Made by a program: the position numbers and the translations under genes | Shown: one piece after another, positions 25,860-34,463 of the stretch | Layout of the letters: every line of letters begins with the position of its first letter | Numbering within the stretch: the first letter of the stretch is position 1 | Source of the DNA: Phaeobacter sp. | GTDB lineage: Bacteria > Pseudomonadota > Alphaproteobacteria > Rhodobacterales > Rhodobacteraceae | NCBI RefSeq assembly: GCF_022825805.1 | Contig: NZ_JAJDWC010000016.1 | Span: forward strand, 1 to 64,000 | Direction of reading: 5' to 3' | DNA: 64,000 nucleotides | The notes under the pieces: model-generated | What the model saw: the letters and a program-made list of their open reading frames with translations, nothing else | Told to the model about the DNA's origin: nothing | The model's database searches: none

Positions 25860-27283
25860 CAGAGATCTTCTCCCTCTGGCAGTGGTTGCGCAGTGCGCGC
25901 GGTGGGCATGGTTGTGCTCAGCGCCTCAGCAGCCGTGGGGTCAGCACCTGCAGCTGGCTGGATTTCGGGCGCCGGCGCAGCGGCTGGGTCAACGTCCATG
26001 AGAGGTTCAGCCATACTCAAAGGCTCCGCGCTGGGGGCTGGTTCTGGCGTCACATCAGCGATGTCCAGCTGCTCGGCAGTGCCAACAAGATCCCCGGGTG
26101 TTTCGAGTTCCGCAGATGCCTGCGGTGTATTGTCTGTATCCTCGGCCCCACCATCCGTCGCATCTGAAGGATCAGCCCAGGCAGAGGGGGCATCTGCAGG
26201 TGCCGCGACGGAAGTTTCATCCACACCGGCCGCAGCCACATCCGCTGGCGCATCACCGGCTGCGGCCAAGAGCGGCTCCAACTTCGCCAGGATCGCACTG
26301 ACATGGGCTTTTTCGCTGCTCAGGTTTGCTTGCAGAGCCTCAACCTCGGATTGCAGGGCGGCGTTGATCAGATCCGGATCGCCAATGCCCGCGCTGTTGG
26401 CTTCACGCAGCGCCGCATTGGACGCGCGCAGCTGTTCGACCGTCGCGCTGAGTTCCTGATGGGCATGATCCAGGCGCACCAATGTCTCGTTCTGGGCCTG
26501 GAGATCTTCTTGACTTGGTGCTTGTTGAGTTGGCGTGTCTTGAACTGCCGCTGCGTCTGTCGCGGCACTGGCCACTGCAGCTGCGGTCTCTGCAGCGCTT
26601 TCGGCGGCAGCTTCGGCGGCGACAAGCGCCGCTTGCGACTGTGACAGTTCCTGGCGCAGTGTCTCCACCTCGCCTGTCAGCGCGGCGACCTGATCTTCGA
26701 GTTGAGACTGATCTGCCCCCACATCGCTCGCGGGTTCCTGCGCAGCCGCTTCAACCGCCTGGGCCTCTGCATCGGCGCGCAGTTGCGCGACACTGGCACG
26801 GGCTTCGTCCAATTCGTCCTGCAGCACCTCGCGGGCGGAGGCCGCTTCGTTGCCCTGGATCTCCAGCTCCTGCTTTAGACGGGCCACTTCCGCCTTGAGC
26901 ACATCGCCCTCTGCCTTCAGCGCGTCCCGCTCGGCGGTGTTGCCAACCTCATTGCGCAGCAGTTCGACCTCGGCCTGCAAAGCGGCCACTTCGCCGACAT
27001 CATCCGTGGCGGCGGGCGCCGCAGCGGCGGCTTGCTCGGCCTCGACCAGTTGGGCACGCAGCACTTTCACCCGCTCTTCCAGCTGGGCATTGGCGAGGCG
27101 TTCTTCCTCCAGATCACGGGTGAGACTGTCCTGCAGGGCAGCGGTTTGGGTCTGGGCCTCTGCCTGCGCTTTTGCCTGTGCTTCGGTGGCACTGCGCGCC
27201 GTGGCCTGCAAGGCGTTGGCACCTGCACCAATGCGATCCATTGCAGCCAGAATCCGTCCCTGCAACTCTTCGATCTGCTCCAT
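25859..27283 (-). CDS. Long coiled-coil protein coupled to zapA
   Basis: 474 residues from MEQIEELQGRILAAMDRIG (ATG at 27283, AAGGGA upstream). Almost the whole first 345 residues are heptad-like Leu/Ala/Glu/Gln helix, interrupted by Ala-rich breaks; the last 130 residues are acidic, Pro/Ala/Asp-rich and probably disordered. No membrane helix and no enzymatic motif are visible. Coupling to zapA (shared base of stop and start) suggests a division-site partner, perhaps a ZapB analogue, but this is inferred from context. A start nine codons upstream is possible but overlaps no good ribosome site. Confidence 0.7.
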   Translation of the reverse strand: MEQIEELQGRILAAMDRIGAGANALQATARSATEAQAKAQAEAQTQTAALQDSLTRDLEEERLANAQLEERVKVLRAQLVEAEQAAAAAPAATDDVGEVAALQAEVELLRNEVGNTAERDALKAEGDVLKAEVARLKQELEIQGNEAASAREVLQDELDEARASVAQLRADAEAQAVEAAAQEPASDVGADQSQLEDQVAALTGEVETLRQELSQSQAALVAAEAAAESAAETAAAVASAATDAAAVQDTPTQQAPSQEDLQAQNETLVRLDHAHQELSATVEQLRASNAALREANSAGIGDPDLINAALQSEVEALQANLSSEKAHVSAILAKLEPLLAAAGDAPADVAAAGVDETSVAAPADAPSAWADPSDATDGGAEDTDNTPQASAELETPGDLVGTAEQLDIADVTPEPAPSAEPLSMAEPLMDVDPAAAPAPEIQPAAGADPTAAEALSTTMPTARTAQPLPEGEDL

Positions 27284-27585
27284 GCCTGTCCCTTCGCGAC
27301 CTCGTGACAATATGCTGCGCGGCGTGCCGGATCGATCCGGTCTGCGCCCTGGCGCCCGTCGGGATCTGGCAGATCCGGAAATCCACCCTGGCTCGCGTCA
27401 AGCGCGAATCACACCGACCAAAGCACCACATGCTCAGTTTAGTTTATGCAGGGATAAATTACCCCCTGTTTGCTTTCAAGCACTTGCAGCATTTCCTTCG
27501 CGCAAGATACTGCGCAAATGCTTGATCTTTGTCATTTCATCGTTATTGAGCGCGTAGTCTGCCCAAAACCCAGAGGAAAATTCCA

Positions 27586-29607
27586 GTGGATCTGACCGCC
27601 CTGCGCACCGCCAACCCCGAACATTGGACCAAGGCCGCGGCTATCCGTGCCCTTGCGCTCGACGCTGTTGCTGCGGCCAATTCGGGCCATACCGGCATGC
27701 CCATCGGCATGGCCGATGTCGCAACCGTGCTGTTTGAAAAGCACATGAAATTTGACGTGGCCGCACCGCAGTGGCCCGACCGGGACCGTTTCATCCTGTC
27801 CGCCGGTCACGGATCGATGTTGATTTATGGTCTGCTCTATCTGATGGGCGACAAACAGGTCACGCTGGAGCAGATCAAGAACTTCCGCCAGATGGGCGCA
27901 TTGACCGCGGGTCATCCAGAAAACTTCCTGATCGACGCCGTTGAAACCACCACCGGCCCCCTGGGCCAGGGCATTGCCAATGCCGTTGGTTTTGCGATGG
28001 CAGAAGAGCTGCAGCGCGCCCAATACGGTCGCAAACTGGTGGATCACCACACTTATGTGATCGCAGGCGACGGCTGCCTGATGGAAGGCGTCAGCCAGGA
28101 GGCCATCGGTCTCGCCGGGCGCCACTCGCTCGGCAAGCTGATTGTTCTGTGGGACAACAACAACATCACCATCGACGGCACGGTCGAGCTGTCGGATCGC
28201 ACCAACCAGGTTCAGCGCTTCAAGGCGTCGGGCTGGCATGTGCAGGAAATCGACGGTCACGACCCCAAAGCCATTGATGCCGCGATCGAAGCCGCGAAAA
28301 AGACCAAAAAGCCCTCCATGATTGCCTGCAAGACCCATATCGCTTTGGGTCACGCAGCGCAGGACACCTCCAAAGGTCACGGCGCGCTGACCGATGCAGA
28401 CCAGCTGAAAGCCGCAAAAGACGCCTATGGCTGGACCGGTGGCCCGTTTGAAGTGCCCGCAGACATCAAAGCCCAGTGGGAAGCCATCGGCCAGCGCGGT
28501 GCCGAGGCACGCGCCGAATGGGAAGCCCGCTTTGCCGAAACATCCCAGCAGAAACAGGACCGTTTCAACCGCGCCTATGCGCTGGAAGCCCCCAAGAAGC
28601 TCTCTGCTGCGGTCAAAGCACTGAAGAAACAGGTCAGCGAAGATCAACCGAAAGTCGCCACCCGCAAAGCATCGGAAATGGCACTTGCGGTGATCAACCC
28701 GCTGATGCCTGAAACCGTCGGTGGCTCTGCCGACCTGACCGGCTCCAACAACACCAAGACCGGCGATCTCGGCGTCTTTGACACGGACAATCGCAAGGGT
28801 CGCTACATCTACTGGGGGATCCGGGAACACGGTATGGCCTCCGCGATGAACGGCATGGCGCTGCACGGCGGCATCCGCCCCTATGGCGGCACCTTCTTCT
28901 GTTTCACCGACTACGCTCGCCCAGCAATGCGTCTGGCGGCCCTCTCGAAACTGCCGACAGTCTTCGTGATGACCCACGATTCCATCGGCGTTGGCGAAGA
29001 TGGCCCGACCCACCAGCCGGTGGAGCATCTGGCGATCTGTCGCGCGACCCCGAACACCAATGTGTTCCGTCCCGCAGATGCGGTGGAAACCGCAGAGGCC
29101 TGGGAAATCGCCCTGACCGAGAAAGAAACCCCCTCGGTCATGACGCTGACCCGTCAGAACCTGCCGACTGTGCGCACCGAGCACAAACTGAACAACCTCA
29201 CCGCCAAAGGCGCCTATGTGCTGGCAGAAGCCGAAGGTAAGCGTCAGGTCATCCTGATCGCCACGGGCTCTGAGGTGTCGGTCGCGATGGAGGCAAAGGC
29301 CCAGCTGGAAGCCGAAGGCATCGGCACCCGCGTTGTGTCCATGCCCTGCATGGAGCTGTTTGCCGCCCAGGACGAAGCCTATCGTCGCAAGGTCCTGCCC
29401 GCAGGTCCGGTTCGCGTGGGCATCGAAGCCGCTGTCCGCGACGGTGGCTGGGACCGCTGGCTCTTGGGTGAGCGCGGCCAGGAGAAGAAAGCCGCATTCG
29501 TCGGCATGGACCGCTTCGGCGCCTCCGCCCCGGCGGGTGAGCTGTTCGAGAAATTCGGCATCACCGCCGCTGGCACCGTGGCAAAGGTGAAAGAGCTGTT
29601 GGGCTAA
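27586..29607 (+). CDS. tkt: Transketolase
   Basis: TPP-dependent enzyme of the pentose phosphate pathway moving two-carbon units between sugar phosphates. The 673 residues show the TPP-binding motif [13 protein letters not shown] through NNNITIDG, the middle pyrimidine domain ([19 protein letters not shown]) and the C-terminal domain. The start is GTG at 27586 with AGAGGA nine bases upstream, which also marks the true N-terminus ([14 protein letters not shown]). An intrinsic terminator follows. The 302-bp region before it, shared with the divergent coiled-coil gene, shows no further element I can name. Confidence 0.96.
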   Translation: MDLTALRTANPEHWTKAAAIRALALDAVAAANSGHTGMPIGMADVATVLFEKHMKFDVAAPQWPDRDRFILSAGHGSMLIYGLLYLMGDKQVTLEQIKNFRQMGALTAGHPENFLIDAVETTTGPLGQGIANAVGFAMAEELQRAQYGRKLVDHHTYVIAGDGCLMEGVSQEAIGLAGRHSLGKLIVLWDNNNITIDGTVELSDRTNQVQRFKASGWHVQEIDGHDPKAIDAAIEAAKKTKKPSMIACKTHIALGHAAQDTSKGHGALTDADQLKAAKDAYGWTGGPFEVPADIKAQWEAIGQRGAEARAEWEARFAETSQQKQDRFNRAYALEAPKKLSAAVKALKKQVSEDQPKVATRKASEMALAVINPLMPETVGGSADLTGSNNTKTGDLGVFDTDNRKGRYIYWGIREHGMASAMNGMALHGGIRPYGGTFFCFTDYARPAMRLAALSKLPTVFVMTHDSIGVGEDGPTHQPVEHLAICRATPNTNVFRPADAVETAEAWEIALTEKETPSVMTLTRQNLPTVRTEHKLNNLTAKGAYVLAEAEGKRQVILIATGSEVSVAMEAKAQLEAEGIGTRVVSMPCMELFAAQDEAYRRKVLPAGPVRVGIEAAVRDGGWDRWLLGERGQEKKAAFVGMDRFGASAPAGELFEKFGITAAGTVAKVKELLG

Positions 29608-29634
29608 GCCAACGTCCCATACGGTTGAAACACG

Positions 29635-29661
29635 AAGGGCACCCAATCGGGTGCCCTTTTT
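29635..29661 (+). terminator. Intrinsic terminator of tkt
   Basis: AA, GGGCACCC (29637-29644), loop AATC, GGGTGCCC (29649-29656), then five T. It lies about 28 bases after the tkt stop. Confidence 0.92.
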
Positions 29662-30084
29662 GTTTTGGAATGGCTGCTGTGCGGACCCTGCTGCCGTTCG
29701 CTGCACCCGCTTGGTTTCCGCTGCGGCTGCGCGGGTTTCGGGGGGACAAGCAGGAACTTGACCTTCTCTGCAGGTGCGAAACAGTCAGGGCGAAACGTAG
29801 GAAACCGACATTCAGGCAGCGCCACAGGCAGTTCCGGATCCACAGCGCCGCAGGTCGGATTCTAGCCCAGCATTTTGCAATATTCGGCGCAAAGCGTGAG
29901 CGAAGGGTACGGTTGTAGCAACGCTTCTCTGCAGCTACTTTCTTTCCTCGCTAACCACGGCCGAAAGTCTGGGTGCAGTCTTCCCCCTACTGGGTGCATT
30001 CGAAAAATTAAAGTTTTCCAAAGTTATGCTGAATAAAAAATTCAAAATATTATGAGCTCAATCCTCCTCCCCTCCCTCTGATTA
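29662..30084. other. Left junction of the A+T-rich cassette, non-coding
   Basis: No credible gene. The first part (to about 29900) has normal G+C and short antisense ORFs reading like ECRFPTFRPDC, a phrase I associate with dispersed intergenic repeats of Rhodobacteraceae (memory only). From about 29960 composition turns abruptly A+T-rich (runs such as gaaaaattaaagttttccaaag and aataaaaaattcaaaatatt are split by few G/C), leading into the NTPase stop. No tRNA and no clear direct repeat were found at the switch. Confidence 0.5.
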
Positions 30085-32193
30085 TTAACTATAGTCAAAA
30101 CTCGTCAAGGAAATCTTTCTTTCAAATACATCCACATCCAGTACCCTCACTTCTATTTCATCTCCAATTGCCTTCGCGGCATCCTCATCATTGCATTTGC
30201 TAGTGTGCAATAGCCCAGTAAAGGAATCCTCCAGTCGAACAAATATTCCAAATTGCTTTATATTAACCACTACTCCTTTCGCCATTGTTCCGGGCGGATA
30301 GCGTTCATCCAATCCTGCCCAAGATCCGGCTAGCTGGCCTTCGCGCTCTTTGATGGTTTTAACGAGAGAATTGACGGCCAAAAGCTCACCAATGTCGCTA
30401 TCAGAAAAAACCAAATCCAAATCTTGGCTTAGTGTGTCCCTCTCACTCTTCAAGAAATTCACAGCTGTTTTTGCATTCATAAGTGAACTCCGATTGTCGA
30501 AGTGCAACCTTGGATTGTAGCTTCGATCTACGACTGACCGAGCGACAGCCTCTTGGCGAAACCACGTGTCTTCAGAAACTGCAGCTAGATAGTGAGGGTT
30601 TCCTAGCATGTACAAATGCGTCCTGCCCGCTGGACTGATTGTTATCAGGTCATCTAGTGTTAACCCAACCATTCTAAAGTCTTCGCTGACAATACAGAAA
30701 TGTCGCGCCAGATAATTAATTTCTCTGGTTAATACACCTTCATCAATGCCGATTTTGCGCAAGTCATCGAGTAGGTCCCTACCTCGTGTGTAGCCATCCT
30801 TTCTTGCTCCCTTTCCGACGTGCGCGACATTTGCGAGGAATCTTAGAATCGCAATTCTTGAAAAGTAGCTAGGTCTGTCATCGTCAATTTCGGAGGAGAA
30901 GAGATTGACAACATACGAATAGTCGCTGTCATAGTATCTCTTCTTTGACCTCAAAACTACCCTACTTACGAGAGATATCGGAAGGGAATAAGACCCTTTC
31001 GATTGCACCATCTTTACGATGTGATCTTCTGAAATATGTCCACTTGAGCAGAACTCCAGGAATATTTCCATTGCCCGCCGCATGTTGCGCCCTGCCAACC
31101 CAATTAACAGACGCCTAATATTTGAATTTGAGTCGAACACTAACTTCAGAATAGAGTTTAGGTACGACACCTTATCAGCCGCGGTGTATGTGGCTTTCAT
31201 AGAGTTCGGGAGGTCGTAGGAAAATTTCTCTTCCGGATTTTCTTTAAGCTTGGAGATAGCATAATCAACCCGTGATCTAAGTATCAAATCGAACCTGGGT
31301 GACTCAATACGGAAGGCCAAATCCTTGAGCGCTGTATCTAAAGGAGGTAAGTTTAGATTCCTGTCATAGGTCTCCTCTCGCAATGGTAAAAATACCATGG
31401 CGTTAAATTCATTCCTTAGCCACTGAGCCGCCTCAAACATTAATAGTTGCTCTTCTAAGAGACGCTTGTCACAGTTATCTAAAACGATCACGACTAATGC
31501 CGAGTGTCGGCTCGAAACATACTTACAATATGATTGCGCTCGATAATGCGCGTTCTCGACACATCCGGTGAGTATTTCCGCAAGCTTCTCATTGTATTTC
31601 GTCTTATCATGTTCGTAGAGCCTTCCCACGCCCTTTCGAAAGGTCTCCACGTCAGTTCTAAAAATTTTTCGAAGCGTCTCAAGTTCGTCGAAGGCGATAT
31701 CACTCTCTACACTTCGTATTCTTTCTATTATCTCTACGCGAAGCCAGTTGTAGATCTCTTCCTTTGAAACCGGAGCTTGATTCATATTCAAATGAATCCA
31801 GCGTGTACTTCTTTTCACATCATTTGGGAGGGCTTTTACTCTCAAATGATCAACGAAAGTGGTTTTTCCGGAACCAGCAGCACCAACCAATAGCATTACT
31901 TGGTTCGTTAGCTTGTCGCCCTGCCTGAGCTTTTTGATAATCTGCTCCGGCTCAGATGTATCTTCAATAGTAGTTGTATTGTTCTCGGATGGGGGAACAA
32001 TCGCCCGAAACGTTCTATCAATGGAATCTACATAGCGTTCGCGGCGTTTGGACGGAATATAGCATTCGGATGCAACCACATTGCGCTCTTCAATGTTCGC
32101 AGGATCAAAGACACCTCTGAAATCTGTTTTTATAGTAGTTCCGAAGGAGTTTAGCCCTACCTCCTCGCTTTGCGCGGCGATTCCTCCCACCAT
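30085..32193 (-). CDS. P-loop NTPase with C-terminal S1 RNA-binding domain (defence candidate)
   Basis: 702 residues, no named family recognised. Walker A is clear, LLVGAAGSGKTTF (Gly104-Thr112). A Walker B-like strand follows, ALVVIVLDNCDK (Asp239, Asp242), then FLPLREETYD (269-277) where AAA/STAND proteins carry sensor residues, and NMRRAMEIF (370-378) as a possible sensor 2 or lid helix. A helical region about 385-545 probably contains a winged helix. The C-terminus is a canonical S1 OB-fold, GTMAKGVVVNIKQFGIFVRL and TGLLHTSK (about 635-698), implying RNA or ssDNA binding. It overlaps the upstream nuclease gene by 37 bp. Codon use (AGA, ATA, TTA common) and low G+C differ from all neighbours, indicating transfer. 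Likely role: sensor or motor of a nuclease-based defence system; this is inference. Confidence 0.75.
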   Translation of the reverse strand: MVGGIAAQSEEVGLNSFGTTIKTDFRGVFDPANIEERNVVASECYIPSKRRERYVDSIDRTFRAIVPPSENNTTTIEDTSEPEQIIKKLRQGDKLTNQVMLLVGAAGSGKTTFVDHLRVKALPNDVKRSTRWIHLNMNQAPVSKEEIYNWLRVEIIERIRSVESDIAFDELETLRKIFRTDVETFRKGVGRLYEHDKTKYNEKLAEILTGCVENAHYRAQSYCKYVSSRHSALVVIVLDNCDKRLLEEQLLMFEAAQWLRNEFNAMVFLPLREETYDRNLNLPPLDTALKDLAFRIESPRFDLILRSRVDYAISKLKENPEEKFSYDLPNSMKATYTAADKVSYLNSILKLVFDSNSNIRRLLIGLAGRNMRRAMEIFLEFCSSGHISEDHIVKMVQSKGSYSLPISLVSRVVLRSKKRYYDSDYSYVVNLFSSEIDDDRPSYFSRIAILRFLANVAHVGKGARKDGYTRGRDLLDDLRKIGIDEGVLTREINYLARHFCIVSEDFRMVGLTLDDLITISPAGRTHLYMLGNPHYLAAVSEDTWFRQEAVARSVVDRSYNPRLHFDNRSSLMNAKTAVNFLKSERDTLSQDLDLVFSDSDIGELLAVNSLVKTIKEREGQLAGSWAGLDERYPPGTMAKGVVVNIKQFGIFVRLEDSFTGLLHTSKCNDEDAAKAIGDEIEVRVLDVDVFERKISLTSFDYS

Positions 32194-32732
32194 TTTTCGC
32201 GGCTTCCAATATCGTTTGGGTCTGATTTTTTTAGTACCGCCTCGCCCCGTTTGGACATTTGATTGTGGCCATACGCTTCCAAGAAGGCTGAAAAATCGAC
32301 ATCCGCTTGACTGAAATTTTTTGCTAATATGTCAAACTCCGGAGACTCTGTGTTTGCGCGACCGGCAATCAGTCTTTCTCCATTGCATGCAATAACATGC
32401 TGTACAGGATCGACCTGCGCACTATATCGCGCGTTCAATTCTGACGAATATAGTCTTGCCTCACGCATCGCTTCCTCAAGGTCTTCGCCTACCGCTTTGG
32501 CTTCGATCACCAAAAGAGGAATACCTGCATGTACAAAAACGTAATCGGGGTAGTAGTTCTTTTTCGATTTTCCCTTACCTATTGTGATACTCTTGATGCT
32601 AACTTTCGTGAAAATTCCATCTTCCGGCAGCGCCAAGCCGTGAGGAGCTTGCGAAGTCAAAAGAGGCCAAATTATCTTTTGTTCCACATCACTTTCGGTT
32701 CTTAGATTGTCGGCTTGGAAATTTTCTGGCAT
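32157..32732 (-). CDS. HsdR-N-like PD-(D/E)XK nuclease (defence candidate)
   Basis: 191 residues resembling the N-terminal nuclease domain of type I restriction R subunits (HSDR_N/HSDR_N_2, PF04313/PF13588). Visible core: an early acidic helix ESDVEQKIIWPLL (Glu17), PDYVF with Asp63, then LLVIEAKA with Glu77 and Lys79, completing the D...ExK site; the following helix EEAMREARLYSSEL stands where HsdR carries its Q/xxxY motif. No helicase, methyltransferase or specificity subunit is nearby, so this is not a type I R-M locus. It overlaps the downstream NTPase start, implying a two-gene operon and probably a complex. Base composition is low in G+C like its partner. Confidence 0.75.
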   Translation of the reverse strand: MPENFQADNLRTESDVEQKIIWPLLTSQAPHGLALPEDGIFTKVSIKSITIGKGKSKKNYYPDYVFVHAGIPLLVIEAKAVGEDLEEAMREARLYSSELNARYSAQVDPVQHVIACNGERLIAGRANTESPEFDILAKNFSQADVDFSAFLEAYGHNQMSKRGEAVLKKSDPNDIGSREKWWEESPRKARR

Positions 32733-33209
32733 TGCGGATTCGTCTCTATTATTTTTGGCTAAATTACTACCGTAGTGAGCCTTTCGAGCTCGGGTGTTGC
32801 TGTGTGTTCAAGTAACGCTAACTTCGGTAGTGCACCTAGCCAAGTAAAACCTACTATCGCTCATCGATTAGCGGCGGGGTGGATCCGCTAACGTACAGTC
32901 GTTGAGAGTTGAGTTTCCTATGTGCAGCGCAGCGACGACCTTGCCCCGCTAGGTCTTGCTTTGGACTGCTGGCCGTCATTGCGCCTGCGACAGGCGCGGG
33001 GTCTTTTTCCACAAGTTGGTCATAAGCATGTTGGAAATGCTCTAAAGCAGACGAATCGCTGGACTGGTGAAGCTGCTCCGCAGCAACGATAGGTAATGTG
33101 AACGACAGGTGAGGGCTGCGACAGATAATGTGCGATTGCAGCATGCAGCCTGATCGGCAATGACAGCAAAGGGCTCACAACAGACATCGCTCCAGTCACC
33201 GGTGGGCGA
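32733..33209. other. Right junction of the A+T-rich cassette, non-coding
   Basis: The first 100 bases hold the presumed promoter region of the cassette (A+T-rich, reading leftwards); CTACCG (32767-32772) and CGGTAG (32825-32830) are a distant inverted pair. From about 32880 composition returns to normal. A perfect 7-bp hairpin, GCGCCTG-CGA-CAGGCGC at 32981-32997, is followed by GGGGTCTTTTT and could be a plus-strand terminator. No gene, tRNA or flanking direct repeat is supported. Confidence 0.45.
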
Positions 33210-34181
33210 TCAATGCGCAGCATTTTTCCCCGAAACTGCCGCAATCACCGGACCCACAATCTTCGTCGCAAGCGGGATCAGCGCGAGGCCGTAGGCGAGG
33301 CCCAGCACTCCATCCATTGCAGCTTTGGCGGTCCATTCGGCAAAGCCTTCCCAAGCGGCAGGCACGGCGTGGCCGACGGCATAGGCCCAGTCGTGGATCA
33401 GATGCCCCGGCGCGCCCACGCCCAACTCCTCCAGCCCGTGGATCATGATCGAGCCCCCAACCCACAACATCGCGGCGGTGCCGATCACCGACAGCGTCCA
33501 CAAGAGCACCGGCATGAACCGGACCAACCCGCGCCCCAGACCGCGACCAATGGGGGTCGGCGCGTTTTTGGTGAGGTAAAGCCCCACATCGTCCATCTTC
33601 ACGATCAGCGCGACGGAGCCATAGACCGCGACGGTGACGCCAATGGCAACCACGGCCAGTGTGGCTGCCTGCATCCAGACATTCGGGGCCTCGATGGCGG
33701 CCAGCGAGATGGTCATGATCTCGGCCGACAGAATGAAATCGGTCTTGATCGCGCCCTTGATCTTCTGCTCTTCCAGGTGGCCTGGGTCCTTGACGCTCAT
33801 GTCCTCGTCGATGGCATGGCTGGCGTGGGGAAACAGCACGTGAAAGATCTTCTCCGCGCCTTCGAAACACAGGTAGCTGCCGCCCAGCATCAACAGAGGG
33901 GTGATCAGCCAGGGGGCAAAATTGGCCAACAGCATGGCCACCGGCAGCAGCAACACCAGCTTGTTGAAAAATGATCCGCGGGCGATGCGCCAGATGATCG
34001 GCAGTTCACGGGCAGGCGCAAAGCCCTGCACATATTTGGGCGTTACGGCCGCATCGTCGATGATGACGCCAGCGGTCTTGGCCCCCGCCTTACCGGCAGC
34101 GGCGGCGACATCATCGATGGATGTGGCCGCAACCTTCGCCAGGGCTGCCACATCGTCCATCAGGGCCAGTAAACCGCTCAT
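33210..34181 (-). CDS. DUF808 family (YedI-like) inner-membrane protein
   Basis: 323 residues from MSGLLALMDDVAALAKVAA (ATG at 34181, GAGAGA upstream). The family start, with DDVAALAKVAATSIDDVAAA and DDAAVTPKYVQGF, is clear (DUF808/YedI). Several hydrophobic segments follow, first about 77-105, later about 165-195 and 225-250 and at the C-terminus. YedI-like proteins are integral membrane proteins of unknown function. Monocistronic; its stop faces the right end of the horizontally acquired cassette, and its start is divergent from gap. Confidence 0.88.
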   Translation of the reverse strand: MSGLLALMDDVAALAKVAATSIDDVAAAAGKAGAKTAGVIIDDAAVTPKYVQGFAPARELPIIWRIARGSFFNKLVLLLPVAMLLANFAPWLITPLLMLGGSYLCFEGAEKIFHVLFPHASHAIDEDMSVKDPGHLEEQKIKGAIKTDFILSAEIMTISLAAIEAPNVWMQAATLAVVAIGVTVAVYGSVALIVKMDDVGLYLTKNAPTPIGRGLGRGLVRFMPVLLWTLSVIGTAAMLWVGGSIMIHGLEELGVGAPGHLIHDWAYAVGHAVPAAWEGFAEWTAKAAMDGVLGLAYGLALIPLATKIVGPVIAAVSGKNAAH

Positions 34182-34315
34182 TGTGATCTCTCTTTCGCAT
34201 CTGCCATTCTTGCTCTGGCTCCACCCTACCCATTCACCTGCCCAGCACAACCCGACATGACAGGCGCATCCCCCGTGGGATCTGCCGCTTTTGCCAGAGG
34301 GACTGCCACGCGGCG

Positions 34316-34356
34316 ATTTTCGTTATCGCCATCAGTCATTTTCGTTACCGCCACCA
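34316..34356. repeat. Two 19-bp direct repeats upstream of gap
   Basis: attttcgttatcgccatca (34316-34334) and attttcgttaccgccacca (34338-34356) match at 17 of 19 positions with a 22-bp period, about two helical turns. They lie 108-148 bp before the gap start, between divergent genes. Same-face spacing suggests binding of a regulator of the central carbon gene gap. Confidence 0.5.
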
Positions 34357-34463
34357 TCGCATTTTTGCGCTAACACAAGGGTTTTATATACCTTTTCGCA
34401 CTTTTGCGGCTGTGATTTGGGCGCTATAGCGAGGACAAGTCTGCTGGTTTTGGAGAAACGCAT

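Noticed and set aside
27284..27585. Possible 6S RNA gene, since ssrS is near zapA in many bacteria
   Set aside because: I could not fold the spacer into the long rod with central bubble, and no promoter/terminator pair supports it.
27532..29706. 724-residue open frame antisense to tkt
   Set aside because: Same reason: the opposite strand is a complete transketolase with a ribosome site and terminator.
29604..29843. 79-residue open frame overlapping the tkt terminator
   Set aside because: It runs through the terminator and tkt end in antisense; looks like dispersed repeat sequence, not a gene.
32157..32732. Type I restriction-modification locus
   Set aside because: Only the nuclease-like domain is present; no HsdR helicase, HsdM or HsdS is encoded in the window.
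32854..33144. 96-residue open frame right of the nuclease gene
   Set aside because: No ribosome site, no recognisable domain, and composition like repeat-derived intergenic sequence.
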